Positions 1-13,042 of a stretch of DNA of 64,000 nucleotides are shown here, piece after piece (the first letter of the stretch is position 1; every line of letters begins with the position of its first letter). The notes beneath the pieces are model-generated. The model did not search any database. It had not been told where the DNA came from and saw only the letters and a list, made by a program, of their open reading frames with translations. Source of the stretch: Larus michahellis (lineage: Eukaryota; Chordata; Aves; Charadriiformes; Laridae); assembly GCF_964199755.1 (NCBI RefSeq), contig NC_133918.1, positions 1,116,001-1,180,000 of the forward strand, read 5' to 3'. The position numbers and the translations under genes were made by a program.

Positions 1-660
1 GCGCGCTCCCTCCGAGAGGCCTCGCGGCCGGGCCCCCGCCGCCGCTCCCCGCCCCGGCTCCCCCCAGTGCCCCGCCAGTGGCACCATCTAGTGGCGCCGC
101 GCAGCCGGGCCGGACCCGGGGAAGCCCCGGGGCGCGGGTCAGCCCCGGCCGGCCCCGCCGGTTCTCCCGGCCCCGGGGGCCAGATGTGTCACGGGCAGCG
201 GCAGCCCCGGCCGGGAGCCAGCCTGGCGCTCAGGCCCGGCCCGCGGCGCCGCCGGGGAAGGAGCCGGCAGCTCCGGTGATGCTGGTGGGCGGCGTGGCCG
301 TCCCCCCGCCCCAGGTGCTCCCGGCTGCGGCGCTGCGCGGAGGGCAGCCGGTGGCCCGGCAGCGGCTGGGGAAGCGGCGGCCGCCCGGACGGAAGCTTCT
401 CCGTCCTCCCCCCGGCGCTGGTGGGGGGCTTCGGCCAGAAGGAGCCCCCTGGTGCCGATGTGAGGAGCGGTGGGGAAAGCGGCGGCTCCATGGCTCCGGC
501 CCCGGGGTGGTGGCTGGTGGCCGGGGGGTTCAGGAGGAACTGGTCCCCCCACGCCGCCCCGCCGCCGGGCCGTGACCTGCTGTGGCATCAGCACCGACCC
601 CGGCCGGGAGTGGCAGCCTGGATCGAGAGCCGAGGCGTGGAGCTGGTTTCTGTCACCACA
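1..660. promoter_or_regulatory. CpG island at window edge
   Basis: The first 660 bases are extremely GC-rich and dense in CpG, as expected of a vertebrate CpG-island promoter. In human the gene PIP5K1C lies head-to-head with TJP3, so this island may hold the promoter of a leftward PIP5K1C orthologue, the non-coding first exon of TJP3, or both. I see no exon of either gene in it. Long reading frames exist on both strands but are typical of GC-rich DNA with few stop codons. The assignment to a particular gene is inference. Confidence 0.55.
84..98 (-). promoter_or_regulatory. CTCF-like site
   Basis: The reverse complement reads GGCGCCACTAGATGG, which matches the CTCF core CCASYAGRKGG without mismatch; the next base departs from consensus. 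It lies inside the CpG island. This is a motif match only. Confidence 0.4.
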
Positions 661-3600
661 GGACAGCGACCCCGCGGAAGGAGGAATGACGGGGGGCTGG
701 TCCCCAGGTGGGGGGCAGAGGGAAGGGGAAAGGGAGGAAAGGGGAGGCAGCCATCAGCAGGGTCACCTTTGCCCCCACACCCCTCTCAGGACCGGGAGCC
801 CCAGGCTGGCCACCGTCCCTGGCCCCTCTTGGGGCACTGGGTGAAGCCATTTGGTCCCCCGGTGGACTCCCGAGCAGGGGTGTTGGGAGGGTTTGGGGGT
901 CCAGGGCTGTGTAGGTGGGTGCAGACCCCCACCACCTCCTTGGAGAGGGCCAGGCTTGGGGGGAGGACCCTCTTCCCCAGGCACCGCCACCCTCAGCATC
1001 TAGTGAGCCTGTCCCTGCCCGGGGCTGGGTGGGGGGCGGGTGGACGTGACTGAGCCACCAGCACCATGGAGGACAGCAGGGACAGCCCCCTGTGACCCCT
1101 GTTGTGCCTGGGAAGCTGCCCCGGGACCCCCTTCCTCCTGCTTCCCTCTTGCAGGCAGCGTCTGGCCCACAAAGGGTTACGCAAGGCACCCTGGAGTGAC
1201 ACCACTGCCACCAGCCCCGGAGCTCAGCTCCTTCCTGGTCTGATCCCGATCGGAGGCTCGGTGAGTGCCTGACCCTGTCCCCCCGGGATCTGATGGCCCC
1301 GATTCCTGTTTGGGGATGGGGACCCAGCCCTGCTTTCACCTGGGGAACCGACCACGCTTTGTTCCTCCCTGGGTGGCTCCAGGACCCGGAGACCCTCCTG
1401 GAGTCCTGTCCTGATGGCAGGGAGACACCCCGGGAGGGATCCTGGGACCCTGATGTTGCAGCTCTGTGCCCTGAGGGCTGGAAGAGGTGCCTCCATCCTA
1501 CTGATTTACACCCTGGCTGGGTCAGACCTTCCAGAGACCCTTTTCCCAGAGCTGGGGGGTCAGGATAAGCCCATTGCAATGTGGGTGGGGTTGGGTTAGA
1601 GGAGCTTCTGGGGGGACCCGGGACCCCAGTCCTGCACGGCCAGGAGCAGACAGGTGACGAGCGGTTTTGCAGCTCTGGCTGAGAGCAGGGACCCCACTGA
1701 TCCCGGGAAGGCTTTGGGGCCCCAGACTGAGGACCCCCGTCGGTGGGGAGGTTGGGAAACATGTTATGGGTTGTTATGGTTCTAATGACCACGGCCGTAA
1801 CAGGTTATGGCCACAGGGCAAGGCTGGGGTGGGCAGGGTGTGTGGCTTTCCAATAAATAACCCCCCACCAGTTGCTGTCCCCACGGTGGGCATTGCTGGC
1901 GGTGTCACCCCGGGGCCAGGCACAGCCCCGAATCAGGGACCTTGCAGCGGGACAAGCTGCCCTGGTGCAGCCCCGGCTTCGTTTGGCATTAAAAACCCTG
2001 GAGGTGAAGGCCACGGTGCGTGCGTGGGGCAGAGTGGGGGCGTGTGGGGGCTCCCCGTGCTGCCGGTGCCCGGTGCCGGGCGCGTTGGGCTGGGCCGTGG
2101 TCAGCTCTGCCCAGATACTGCCTCTCCCGGCGGGGCCATTTCGGGTGCGGGCTGGTTTCTGTCGGAAACCGGCCGAGCCGGCTCCTCCGGCTGCCAGCCT
2201 TGGCCTTTGGCTCGGGACAGGCCCTACGCCAGGTCTATCCCCCCCCCCGCCGCCGGGGACAGGACCGGGGCTTGGCGGCATGCTGGGTGGTGCCTGTGCC
2301 AGCTGGCGAGATGGGAGCTGCTGCTGTCCCCACACTGGCCCCCCGGCCCCAGGCTGCCACTGCCCACGGCGAGCCACGGGTGGCAGTGGGATGCGGGTGC
2401 GTGGCTGATCTGTGGCACCCTGGTGATGCGACAGCAGCGGGAGCCATCTGGGGACAGCGAGGGTCTGTGTTGGGTGGCAGCAGGAGCAGCTCTGGCACCG
2501 CAGATGAGCTGTCACCCCGGGGAGGTGATGCTCTGGGTGTCCCGTAGTCGGAGTCCCTTGGACCTGTGGCTCATGCCGTGTCACCTGTGCGCATCCAGGG
2601 AGCCCGTAAGCACAGACCAGCCGACACTGGTGACATGGCGGGGACGGGACACGCCAGTTCAGCTCACTGGCAGGAATCCACCCCACTGCTGTGCCAGGGT
2701 CTCCTGTGTGTTATCGGTCTTACAACACCAGGACAGGACCATGGGTGCCACCACACCGCGGTCCTGCTCAGCCCCAGCCAGCCCCTGGGCACATGTGTTG
2801 GCCACCGGCGGGGGGGGGGCAGGCACTCGGGCTGGTTTTGGCAGCTCATTACGCGGAGTGGAAACCCGGACTCTGTCCTCCACACTCGCTGGCTCGCAGC
2901 CCGCCCGGACGGGGCTATTTCTGAGCCCCGGTGAATGATTACACCATCCCTCCCGGGGGCTGTCGTGGGCTGGGTGTCGTTTTGGGGGCCCAGCTGGCTG
3001 CTTTGGTGCAGCTCCAGCTGGGGGCTGGCCACGGGAAGCCCCCGTGCTGGGGCTGAGCCGCCATGCTTGCCCCAGGGCTGGCTGCCAACCACCGGCCCCA
3101 GCTTCCCCACGGGATTCCAGCCTGGCATTGCCTATGGCATTGCCCACGGGGCGTCAGCGCTTGTTTCGGTTGCCCCCTGGTCCCACTGAAGCTGCCCCCC
3201 GGCTGATTCCCAAAGGGGCTGTGGTGGTTTCCAGCTTCTCGTGGTGCCAACGTGGGGGGGCCCTGGCCGGGCTTGAGGGTGGCCGAGCCGCGTTGGGGAG
3301 ACAGCATGGCCCCTGGCATGGCCGTCCCGGAGCCCTTGGGCACCATGGGGCCGTGTGGGTGCCGTGGGACAGGGTGCTCAGGCAGTGGGGCCAGCACGGA
3401 CAGAACTGGGGGCTGTGTCCACGGCAGAGCCATTGGCCAATCAGAGACCCCAGAGATCTGCTGTGGCAGAGCCATTGGCCAATGAGAGCCCCCGGAGATC
3501 TGCCACGGCAGAGCCGTTGGCCAATCAGAGCCTCCGGAGATCTACTGTGGCAGAGCCATTGGGCAATGAGAGACCCCGGAGATCTGCCACGGCACAGCCA

Positions 3601-5003
3601 TTGGCCAATCAGAGACCCCAGAGATCTGCCACGGCACAGCCATTGGCCAATCAGAGAACCCGGAGATCTGCTGTGGCAGAGCCATTGGCCAATCAGAGAC
3701 CCCAGAAATCTGCCACAGCAGAGTCATTGGCCAATCAGATCCTGGGGAGACTCGTCACAGTATATATATCAGCCAATCAGAATCCGAAGACATGCCACGG
3801 CAGAGCTGTTGGCCAATCAGAGACCAGAGAGATCGACTGCGGCAGAGCAGCCGACCAATTGCAGCCCGCAGAGCCGTCGGCCAACCAGATCTCGGGGTCC
3901 TGCCGTGGCAGAGCTGCCGGCCAATCGGTGCCAGGGGACAGCGCTGTCAGCCAATCGGCACTGGGGAGATCAGAAGCGTCGTCACGGCCGTGGCCCCTTG
4001 TGCCCGCAGTGGGCCGTGCCGTGCCCGAGCCTTGGCCGTGGCCGTGGGTGGGCCCAGGATGGGCGCTGGTAGCCCTGGGGCAGGAGCAGGACGCGCCGTC
4101 CGGGGCAGCCTGGCCCCGGGGGGACATTTCAGCAGGCGATGGGTGTGGGTCTGTCCTCGCCGGTCCCTGTGCCGGTCGGAGGGGTGAGGACCCGGTTGTG
4201 GTGGTGACATCGTGCCGGCCTGTTGGCCTTCGCGTCCCCATCGCCCTGGAGAATGATTTGCTGGTCTCGCCGGGGTTCCCTTGGCGTGTGCGATGGCATG
4301 GATAAGCCTTGGAGTCCCTGGTCAAACTGGCTCCTTCCCGTCCCACCCCATGGGAAGGCGCGGGAGGCTCTGGGCCCGCTGTCCCCCACCCCACGCAGGG
4401 ATCCCGCGTCTCTCCGGGTTCACACTGACGTTTCCTCCAGGGAGCCAGGGGCTGGTGGAGGCGCTCCCCAGGCATTTCTGCCTGGATGGAACGTCACCCT
4501 GTCAGTCAGGCTTACCTGTCCTAAGTGGAAAATGTTGGATTTGGGGGGAAAACCCAGGGAAACCAAAAGTTGATGCTGAGGCGCTGCTGCTCCCCAAGTG
4601 GTTAGCGGAGCTGCCGGCTCCGCCGTTGTGCCGGAGCCCAGAACAGCCAGGCAGGAGGGCACCGAAGCAGCGTCCCCGGGGTCTGCTGGCTCCCGGGAGG
4701 AGGGAGGGGACCATGAGGACGGCATGGGCAGGTGGTCCCAGCCCTGGAGATGGGTCCTGACTTGCTTGTCCTGCGTAAAACCTCCCCTTCCATGGACTCA
4801 CATCCGAGGGGACGGAGATGGACCTCCCGAGGTGGGGAATTTCATGCTGCACGGAGGCAGCTCTGGGTTTCGGAGCCACTCCCCTGTGGGGTTAGCCGGG
4901 GTGTGACAGACCTGCGAGTCTCGGTGCCCCGGTGGGTGCCAAGGCACCGCAGGGGGTGTCCCCGGTGCCTGCGGCTCAGCTTTGCTTCTGCTCTTCGTTG
5001 CAG
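661..5003. other. Non-coding DNA upstream of first TJP3 coding exon
   Basis: No coding exon is recognisable here. The first coding exon of TJP3 begins at a splice acceptor (AG just before 5004), so at least one upstream non-coding exon must exist. This stretch is therefore probably TJP3 intron 1, perhaps with an untranslated exon inside it. It is GC-rich and contains the CCAAT-box array at 3425-3970, listed separately. Nothing else stands out. Confidence 0.5.
3425..3970. repeat. Tandem array of paired CCAAT boxes (about 42-bp unit)
   Basis: A roughly 42-bp unit is repeated about a dozen times, the later copies more diverged. Most copies contain the palindrome ATTGGCCAAT followed by CAGAG, then AGATCT and a CTGYNRYGGC segment. 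Each palindrome holds two opposed CCAAT boxes, and the forward one extends to CCAATCAG, the preferred NF-Y site. A run TATATATATC lies at 3761-3770 between copies. The 42-bp period is a multiple of three, which explains the repetitive open frames on both strands; I do not regard these as genes. Whether the array acts as an enhancer or promoter is unknown. Confidence 0.85.
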
Positions 5004-5144
5004 CCTGAAGTGGGATTGAGGAAGGGGCCAGCGGCTGCAAAGAGGAGCCGGAGCCGGTCTGCGCCCCCGGCTGCTGGGCAGGGGCTGCCGCGCCGGCCGG
5101 CTGCTGCGGTCACCTCCCCTGGTTCGCGTTGGCGGGTGCCCACC

Positions 5145-8100
5145 ATGGAGGAGATGCTGATCTGGGAGCAGCACACGGTGACGCTGAGCAAGGTGAGTGT
5201 GGCCCAGGGTGGCTGCAGGAGGGGACGGGGTCTGTGGGGCCAACTCTGCCTGACCCCTCTCTGCCCGTCCCCGCTAGGACCCTCACAGGGGCTTTGGCTT
5301 CGCTGTCTCCGGAGGCCGGGACCGTCCCAACAGGGTGACCGGGGACACAACGGTGGTTGTTTCAGATGTGGTGGCCGGGGGACCGGCGGTGGGTCGGCTC
5401 CAGTGAGTGTACGGGGATGTGGGGATGTGGGGGGTGCTCGCTGCCAGCGGGGACGGGAAGGGCAGCGTATCGTTTCTGCTAGGACAGGGCCAGCCCGGCT
5501 GCCTGCCCGGGGGGATGGGGTCCTCCTGGGGCAACGGCTGCCCCCGCCACCCCGCCAGCTCCCCCCGGCTGGGGGCTGCAGCTGGGGCAGAGCCACAGCT
5601 GCATCTTCCCCCCAGGAAGAAGGATCACATCGTGATGGTGAACGGCCTTTCCATGGAGAACGTCTCATCCTCCTTCGCCATCCAGACACTTAAAACCTGC
5701 GGCAAGATTGCCAACATCGTGAGTGTGCCCTGTGGCGGGATGGGGGCCGGCATCATGCACGGAACTGCATCGTGCCTGTCCCCATCCGGCTCCCCTGTCC
5801 CACACCCCCAGGGGTTCACATCTGGGGCTTGGAAAGTGCTGTAGAAACATCTCCTGGCAGAGGCGGCTGCACCCACCACCTTCTCCTTCTCACTTTCCAC
5901 CTGCAGACACTGAAAAGACCGAAGAAAGTCCAGCTCCCCGTGAGCAAGAGCCACTCCGCGTCCCCCACCATGCCCCAGCGCTATGACTCGGACGAGGACT
6001 TTGGGTCGCAGGGTGCGCATCCAGCCCTGCACCGCTCCCGGGATGACCTGGACCACAGCCGGGGCTATGACGGGGACTCCTCCAGCGAGAGAAGTTCTGG
6101 CCACCACCAGGATGACCGCCGCCACCACAAGCCAGCATCCCGGAGCCGGAGGCGAAGCCAGGACAGCAGCCACTGGAGGGAGAGCCCTCCTGGCTCGGAT
6201 CGGAGGGGCTACAGCCGGCACCACTCCACCAATGGCTTTGGCCACGAAGGGGACACCAATGGGCTGGCCCTGGTGTCGGGCTTCAAGCGGCTGCCGCGCC
6301 GGGATGTGCCGATGAAGCCCATCACATCGGTCCTGGTGAAGCAGAAGCAGAACGAAGGTGAGGCCCTCCCGCTCCCTCTGTCCCTGGGTCTTGTCACTTG
6401 GTTTGTGGCCGTGCACCCCCTGGGGAGGAGGCGATGTCGGGGTTGGTGCCGGGGTCTGGGGCACGCTGTGCTGGGTGCACCAAACCTGCCTGGCCTCAGC
6501 CCGGGGTTGCAGTGCTCAGCTTTGGGGCTTGCTAGTGCCCCATGGGGAGCTGGGGCGGGCCATGGGGCTGGTGGCGAGGGGTTGCCTCGAGGGGGTCCTG
6601 CGTCTGCCTGGCTCCGGCACTGGCAAGGGCTCTCTCTGGTGCAGAGTATGGCCTGAAGCTGGGGAGTCAGCTCTTCATCAAGCACATAGTGGAGAGCGGG
6701 CTGGCGGCGAAGGGCAGCTCTTTGCAGGAGGGAGACCTCATCCTGAAGGTACGGGGGCCCAGGGGGCACGCAGCCCTTACCGCGGATCTCACCTCCCCTC
6801 TTCCAGTGGCTCATCCCTGGCCAGCGTCACCCAGGGTGCTTCCCTCGGCTGCCTGCAAAGGACGGCAGCTCGGCTGGAGGCAGCACCGCCTGGTGCCCGC
6901 ACCCTGCCCCGGCTCCCCAGCCGTCACCAGGGACCCCGCGGGGGCCCTCGGGGACCAGCTCCCCGCAGTGCCAAAGCTGCCTGGTTGAGGCAGCCCCACG
7001 GCGTTCAACCAGCAATGGTGGCTTGTCCCGCTGCCACAGCGGGATGACACCTGCCCCGCTCTCCCCATGGCACGCGGTCCCCTCCCGCGCGTGCGTGTCC
7101 CTGCCGAGGGAGCGGTCGGCCCAAGGAGCTCGGGGGTGGTCAGGGCATGTCAGGTGAAACGACGCTTAAAGTATTTGGGGAAGAGGAATTAGGGGAGGGA
7201 GACGCTTCATTTGCACACATGGGCCAGGCCCACCCGTGGCTGCTGGGAACCGGGGCCAAAGCGACTCTGGGACAAACAGGAGGGACTTAATCCCAGCAAT
7301 CCGACGGGAAAAGCTGCCGTGCCTCGGGGAGATCGCAGCCCCACTGTCCACTTGGGGCCTGACCCCCCGGCGCCAGTTCAGTGTGTGGAAGGACAGCGCT
7401 GGGCCAAGGTCAAAGTAAAACTGCGCTTCAGGCAGCGTCTGAGGGGGTTTCTGCAGCTCCTGCCTCCGTGCAGGGTCCCCCTGCAGCTAAAGGTGGGAGT
7501 TAATCAGCCTCGCTAATTTGTTTCCTCTGTGTAGGAGGAGGCCCCACTGGGAGGCAGCCAGGAACGGGGACAGGGGCCAGGATGGGCAAAGCTGCGGGAG
7601 CTGGGGCTGGGCTGGAGCGGCTGGGCAGGGACCGGGAAGACGGCAGTCGGAGCATCCCATTCGAGCGGGGCTTTCCTGGGGGCGGCTTTCCCAGGAGCGA
7701 GTGCGCTGAGGCCTCCCGCTCTGCCCCCTCCAGATCAATGGGGTGGCCAGCGAGGACATGTCCCTGGCTGAAACCCAGCAGCTCATCGAGCGGACGGAGG
7801 GGACCCTGACCTTGCTCGTCCTCCGGGACCACCGGCAGTTCCTGGTCAACATCGCTGATGTTGAAGACAGCCAGAGCGACAGCTGCCGGATGGATGGTGA
7901 GGGGACACGGGGATGGGGCCGGGGCCAAATACACAGCCCAGGGACTGGACAGTCACTAATGCGTCTTCCCTCCTGCTGCTGCAGATATCTCTGACATTGA
8001 CTCTGAACTGTCCCATCCGCCATCCCCTGAGACCTCCCCACGACTTCCAGCTGCTGCCAGGATGAATTCACCGCCGTAAGCGCCGCTCTGTCCCCACGAG

Positions 8101-11100
8101 CCCCTCTTTCCCCCATCAGATCCCCCAGGTCCCCCACGTTCCCTGTCTCTCTGGAGGGGCTGGTTCTCCTCCATCCTGGAGCCAGTTCACCCTGGAGGTG
8201 GGACTGCCATTCTGTCCCCAGCTTGTTCCACTGTCCCCGCTGCCCTCTTGGCACTGCCTGCCCATGCCCATCCAGCACCTGCCCCCGTGAGCTGCCTAAA
8301 TCCTGCCCCAACTTTGTTCCAGGGAGAGGAGACGATCGAACAGGGACCCTGCGGCTGACACGGTCGTGGACGATGCTCGGGGCCCTGGTGAGTGAGCTCA
8401 GATCAGGCTGGGAGAGTTAATGGCTCTGAGGGGGTGTCTCTGCTGTCCCCATCCCCCTGGCAGAGCCGTGCCAGGTCTCCCCGTGCATCGGCTGCCCTGG
8501 CAGCGGCGCAGCCTCCTGGACCAGCCCTTCTTCCCTGCAGACCTGCTGGAAGCTGTGGAGGGTGATGGCTACCACAGCCCCCACACCAGCCCCGCTGCCC
8601 GAGCTGCCTGCAAGGACGGGTACGTCTGGGAGAGGCGGTGGGAAGGGGCTGGGGGAGACGGGGACCTGCTCCGCCGCGGGGTTGGGGTCACAGGGCCGGT
8701 GACCCCCTGTGCTGTCCCTGGCATGTCACTGCTGGGCTGACCATGGCTTCCCCCGTGGCAGGTACAGCGCTGACTCCAGGGTCGTGCACTTCGTGAAGGC
8801 CAAGAGCGTCGGGCTGCGGCTGGCTGGTGGGAACGACGTGGGCATCTTCGTGTCAAGCGTGCAGGAGGGGAGCCCGGCCGACAGCCAGGGTGTCCGGGAA
8901 GGAGACCAGATCCTGCAGGTACATGGGTCTGGGAACGGCTCTGAATGCTGCTGCACCCGGACTGGCCCCATCCCTCTTGGGTCTGATACGCCCCAGGGGT
9001 TGGATTTCTCCTGCTGGGCATCATTTTGGGTCGGTGCTGGGTCAGTGCTGGTGTCCGTGGTCTGAACCCATTGGGCTGGCTCCGAGGGGACGGTCCCGTC
9101 TCCAGCACCATGCCAACACCCGCGGGGTCCAGGCACCACCTCAGCTGGCCCAGGGGCCCTCCCCAGGGCTCCCAGAGGTCGTGGCAGGCACTTGGGTCAC
9201 AGGGACCAGTTCCGTCTCCCACCCTGCCCTGGGCGCTGCTGTCCCTGGGACCCCCACTGGGTCCTCCATCTCACCGTTGGGGCCGTGTCTAAGTGCTTTT
9301 CCGTGGCAGGTGAACGACACCAGTTTCCAGAACCTGACCCGTGAGGAGGCTGTGGAGTTCCTCATGAGGCTGCCGCCAGGCGAGGACATCACGCTGCGGA
9401 CGCAGAGCAAGCAGGACAGTGAGTGACGACCGGCCTCATCCTGGGCTTGTGCCTCTCCATCCTCTTGTCTCTTCCGAGCAAGCATCAGAGCTGCCGGACT
9501 TGCCATGGCTCTTCCTGCCCCCGCGGGGTGGTCCTTCTTCCCTGCACCCCCCTCCTCCGGAGAGACGATGGGAGGGGACCAGACTGTCCTGGCCCTGTTT
9601 GTGCCTTGGCATCCTGGAGCACGGGGGCTTTCTGGCACCACGGCTCAGCCCGGAGAGGCCAGTGTGTGCTGGGGGGTCAGGTCCTGCTGTCCCCGGCATG
9701 CCTGAGCGCGCCATGGGAGGAAAAGGTGTTCCCAGCACCCTCCTTAGCAGCAAGGGCTACTCTGGAGGCTCCCGGCCCAGCCCAGCTCCTTCCCAAATTT
9801 CTTCAGCATCTTCCTCCTCAGCCACCCCTTCCCCTGATGGTCCCTCTCACCCTGGGCTCCAGTTTACAGGAAGATGATCTCGTCCAACGTGGGTGACTCA
9901 TTCTACATCCGGACGCACTTTGATTTCGAGAAGGACACGCCGTCGGGGCTCAGCTTCGTCCGTGGGGATGTCTTCCATGTGCTGGACACCATGTACCGGG
10001 GCAGGCTGGGGAGCTGGCTGGCTGTGCGCATGGGCAGGGACCTGCAGGAGCAGGACAAGGGCATCATCCCCAACCAGAGCAGGTAACGATGGAGCCAGGA
10101 ATGGCCCCAGGATGAGCAGAACCAGGGGATGGCTCCCCGGTGAGATGGGGACATGGATGGTGGGCCCAGTAAGAAGCAGGGCAAGGGCTGATGGAGGAGC
10201 AGCGGGACGTGTGAGATGGTGAAATCCCTTCTCAGGGGTGATGGGGCAGTTGATGCTCTGGTTGTCCAAGGTCCCAGAGGGAGAAGGCTACCACAGCCTC
10301 ATCTGGCTGTGCCACTGAGCAGGGACGCTGGATTCCACCCCTCCCCTTGGAGCCTGGAGAGACAAAGCGGGGGGTGAATCCGGAGGTTCCAGGTCCTGAG
10401 CCCTTTTCCCTCCTAGGGCCGAGCAGATCGCCAGCCTGGAGTCGGTGCTGAAAGCCACGTCTGGTGCCAACCCCTCTGGGGCACGGGCCGAGTTTTGGAA
10501 GCTGCGGGGCCTGCGGGGTGCCAAGAAGATGCTGCGGAAGAGCCGGGAGGACCTGTCTGCCCTCACAAAGCAGGGCCACTACCCGCCATACGAGAGGGTG
10601 GCCCTGAAGGAAGGTGGGCACTAGGGCTGTGTCCCCAGTCGCCCAGAGCCACCCAGGGGACATGGGCCCCAGGGCTGCCCCGCTGTGGGTGCTAGCGGGA
10701 AGAGCGGGGCAAGTCCCAGGCCCACGGGCACCTCGAGGAGCGGGGCTGGATGCCCAGGTGCTGCGAGCTCTGCCTTCGCCCCCAGCCTCTCTGAGCGCGT
10801 CTGTCTTCTGCCCACAGCCAGCTTCAAGCGGCCGGTGGTGATCCTGGGCCCCATCGCAGACATTGCCATGCAGAAGCTGAGCACGGAGCTGCCTGAGCTG
10901 TTCGAGATTGCCCGTAAGTGCCCCCCACGCCAGGTAGAAATCGTATCCGGCAGCCAGACCCTGTGTCCAGGACCTGTGGGAGCTCTTCACCTGCGGCTGT
11001 CCCAATCCTGCCTCATTGCCCCCTCCCCGTGACACCCCAACACCTTCCTGGACTCATTCACCCTCTCCCCAGGCATCATGAGACCAGCCAGGCCCCAGGC

Positions 11101-12585
11101 ATGTCCCCTCCTTGAGGGACACAGCCCCGGGGCAGGACACAGCCAGACCCAGCCTGGGGCTGGCAGAGATGCCACGTCTCCCCCATCCCCTCTCACGCCG
11201 TGTCTTCATGTCCTGCAGCGAGCGTGGCCCGAGATGGGGCTTCATCCAAGGTCATCAAATTGGACTCAGTGCGGCAGATTGCAGAAAAGGTGAGAGACCT
11301 TCCCTGTGTCCTTGTAGCCAGGCGGGCCAGGGCCTGGGCCTGGGGGGGAGCCCACGGCTTCTGTCCCTGTCCCCAGCGGGACTGATGGCCGTGCCCTCCC
11401 CCAGAACAAGCATGCCCTGTTGGACATCACGCCCTCGGCTGTGGAGCGCCTCAACTACGTGCAGTACTACCCGGTGGTGGTGTTTTGTGAGCCTGAGAGC
11501 CGGCAGGGCATCAAGGCCATGCGCCAGTGGCTGGCGCCCGACTCTAGAAAGAGCTCCCGGCGCCTCTATGCTCAGGCCAGCAAGATGAAGAAGTACTGCA
11601 GCCACCTCTTCACCGCCACCGTCAGCCTCAGCGGCAGCGGCAACACTTGGTACGAGGCGATCAAGGACATCATCAGGACTCAGCAGAGCCAGCCTGTTTG
11701 GACGGCGGTGGAGCAGGTATGGGGCACGGGGTCCCTGTGGCAAGGCTCAACCTGCCGGGGTGGCAGCCAGGCAGGTGACGGAGCCACGCACCCATTCCCC
11801 CCACACACACACACACCTGGGGTCCCCACCCCACAGGCAGATGTGGCACTGGAGGACAGTCTGGATCTGCTGAACCCACCGAGCGCAGCGGCCTCGGGCT
11901 ACCTGACCTGCGACAGTCACGCCAACAGCGACTACGACGACACGGACGGTGAGACGGGCGCCTACACTGACGGCGAGGTGGAGGACGCCTATGACCAGCC
12001 TGGGCTGGCCCGCTCCTCCGAGCCAGTGCAGACGTCCCCAGGCCATGGCCTGAGAGAGCAGGTGGGTCCCCCATACTGGTATGAGGGGCTGGTGGGGCAG
12101 AGGAGGGTGGCACAGCGCCTACCTACGGGGGCTAATTCCTGTCCCCTGTGGCACAGGCAGGGTGTCACCTCCAGCTGCTGCCGGTCCAGCTGCACATCCA
12201 CGCCTAGCTCTGGTTCCCCATTGCGGGGACGCAGCCCAGCCCCGGGCTGGGTGGGGCACAAATCCTGCCCCTACCTCTGACCCCCCCGTCTCTCTGCCCT
12301 TTCCCAGGCGACCGAGCAGCAGCGGCAGGGCCAGCACTACGACAGCATTAGGTACGCTGCACACCAGGGCCAGCCCCGGGGCTGGGGCAGCGCCTGCGCA
12401 GGCTTCCGTGTCAGCTTTGCCCCTGCCTGCCAGGGGACTGTCTCTGCCACCCGCAGAGGTGTCACTGCAGCTTCTCGTCCCCCAGGGAATACGAGCGCGA
12501 CGCTGTGAAGAGGAGGTTCACACGAGCCAGGGACGACTCAGACCAGGAGGAAGGCTACGAGTGGGGCCCAGCTACAGACGTGTAG
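5145..12585 (+). CDS. TJP3: Tight junction protein ZO-3 (TJP3), 19 coding exons
   Basis: Scaffold of tight junctions, linking claudins and occludin to actin. Coding exons: 5145-5192, 5278-5402, 5615-5718, 5907-6357, 6645-6748, 7734-7896, 7985-8075, 8323-8387, 8541-8619, 8762-8918, 9310-9418, 9863-10082, 10417-10613, 10818-10913, 11219-11289, 11404-11715, 11836-12061, 12308-12351, 12485-12585. The spliced product is 920 aa; human ZO-3 is about the same. PDZ1 lies at about residues 9-93, followed by an Arg/Ser/His-rich linker to 243. PDZ2 spans 243-325, PDZ3 410-499, SH3 500-572 and the guanylate-kinase-like domain 573-797, then an acidic tail. The start ATG (context CACCATGG) gives [11 protein letters not shown], the family N-terminus. 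The protein ends ATDV, a class I PDZ ligand like the TDL of mammalian ZO-3. It converges on APBA3 downstream. Confidence 0.95.
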
Positions 12586-12774
12586 CAGCACCACTGGTCC
12601 CTGTCCCACTGGGCAACCGGCCCCCTTGGGCCAGCCCTGTGCCACGGGGTCCATGTGACAGCCCAGGTAGTGCCACGCAGCACCCCACAGCCAGGCTGGG
12701 TTGGGACTAATCCTGCTGTACCCCTCCCCACCGAGTGCCTCCTTCCCCCTTTTGGCCGCGTCCTCTGCTGCTGG

Positions 12775-12780
12775 AATAAA
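12775..12780 (+). other. TJP3: TJP3 polyadenylation signal
   Basis: AATAAA lies 190 bases after the TJP3 stop codon, giving a short 3' UTR. It sits about 260 bases from the likely end of the convergent APBA3 transcript. Confidence 0.75.
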
Positions 12781-13036
12781 AGGGACGGTTTGATGAAGAT
12801 GGGCTGTTTCCGTGAGTGCTGGGTGGCAGCACGCGGGGGAATCCCGTGCAGCCAGGTGGCCTTGCTGGACACAGAGGCCCTGCCTGGTGAGAGGCATCGG
12901 TGCGGGAATCAGGCTCGGGTTGTGCCAACGTCTGGCACTGCAGCAGGCTCAGGGCGCGTGGCCCAGAGCTGAGCCCCCTCTGCTGCAGCCCAGCCAGGGC
13001 TCCTGAAACACAGCCTCCCACCTTCCCTAAAACTTT

Positions 13037-13042
13037 TTTATT
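13037..13042 (-). other. APBA3: Probable APBA3 polyadenylation signal
   Basis: TTTATT on the + strand is AATAAA on the - strand. It lies about 910 bases beyond the APBA3 stop, so 12790-13952 would mostly be the APBA3 3' UTR plus a short intergenic gap. No other coding exon is seen there. Confidence 0.5.

Noticed and set aside
3044-4305. Repetitive frames with a 14-residue period
   Set aside because: Products of the 42-bp CCAAT-box repeat.
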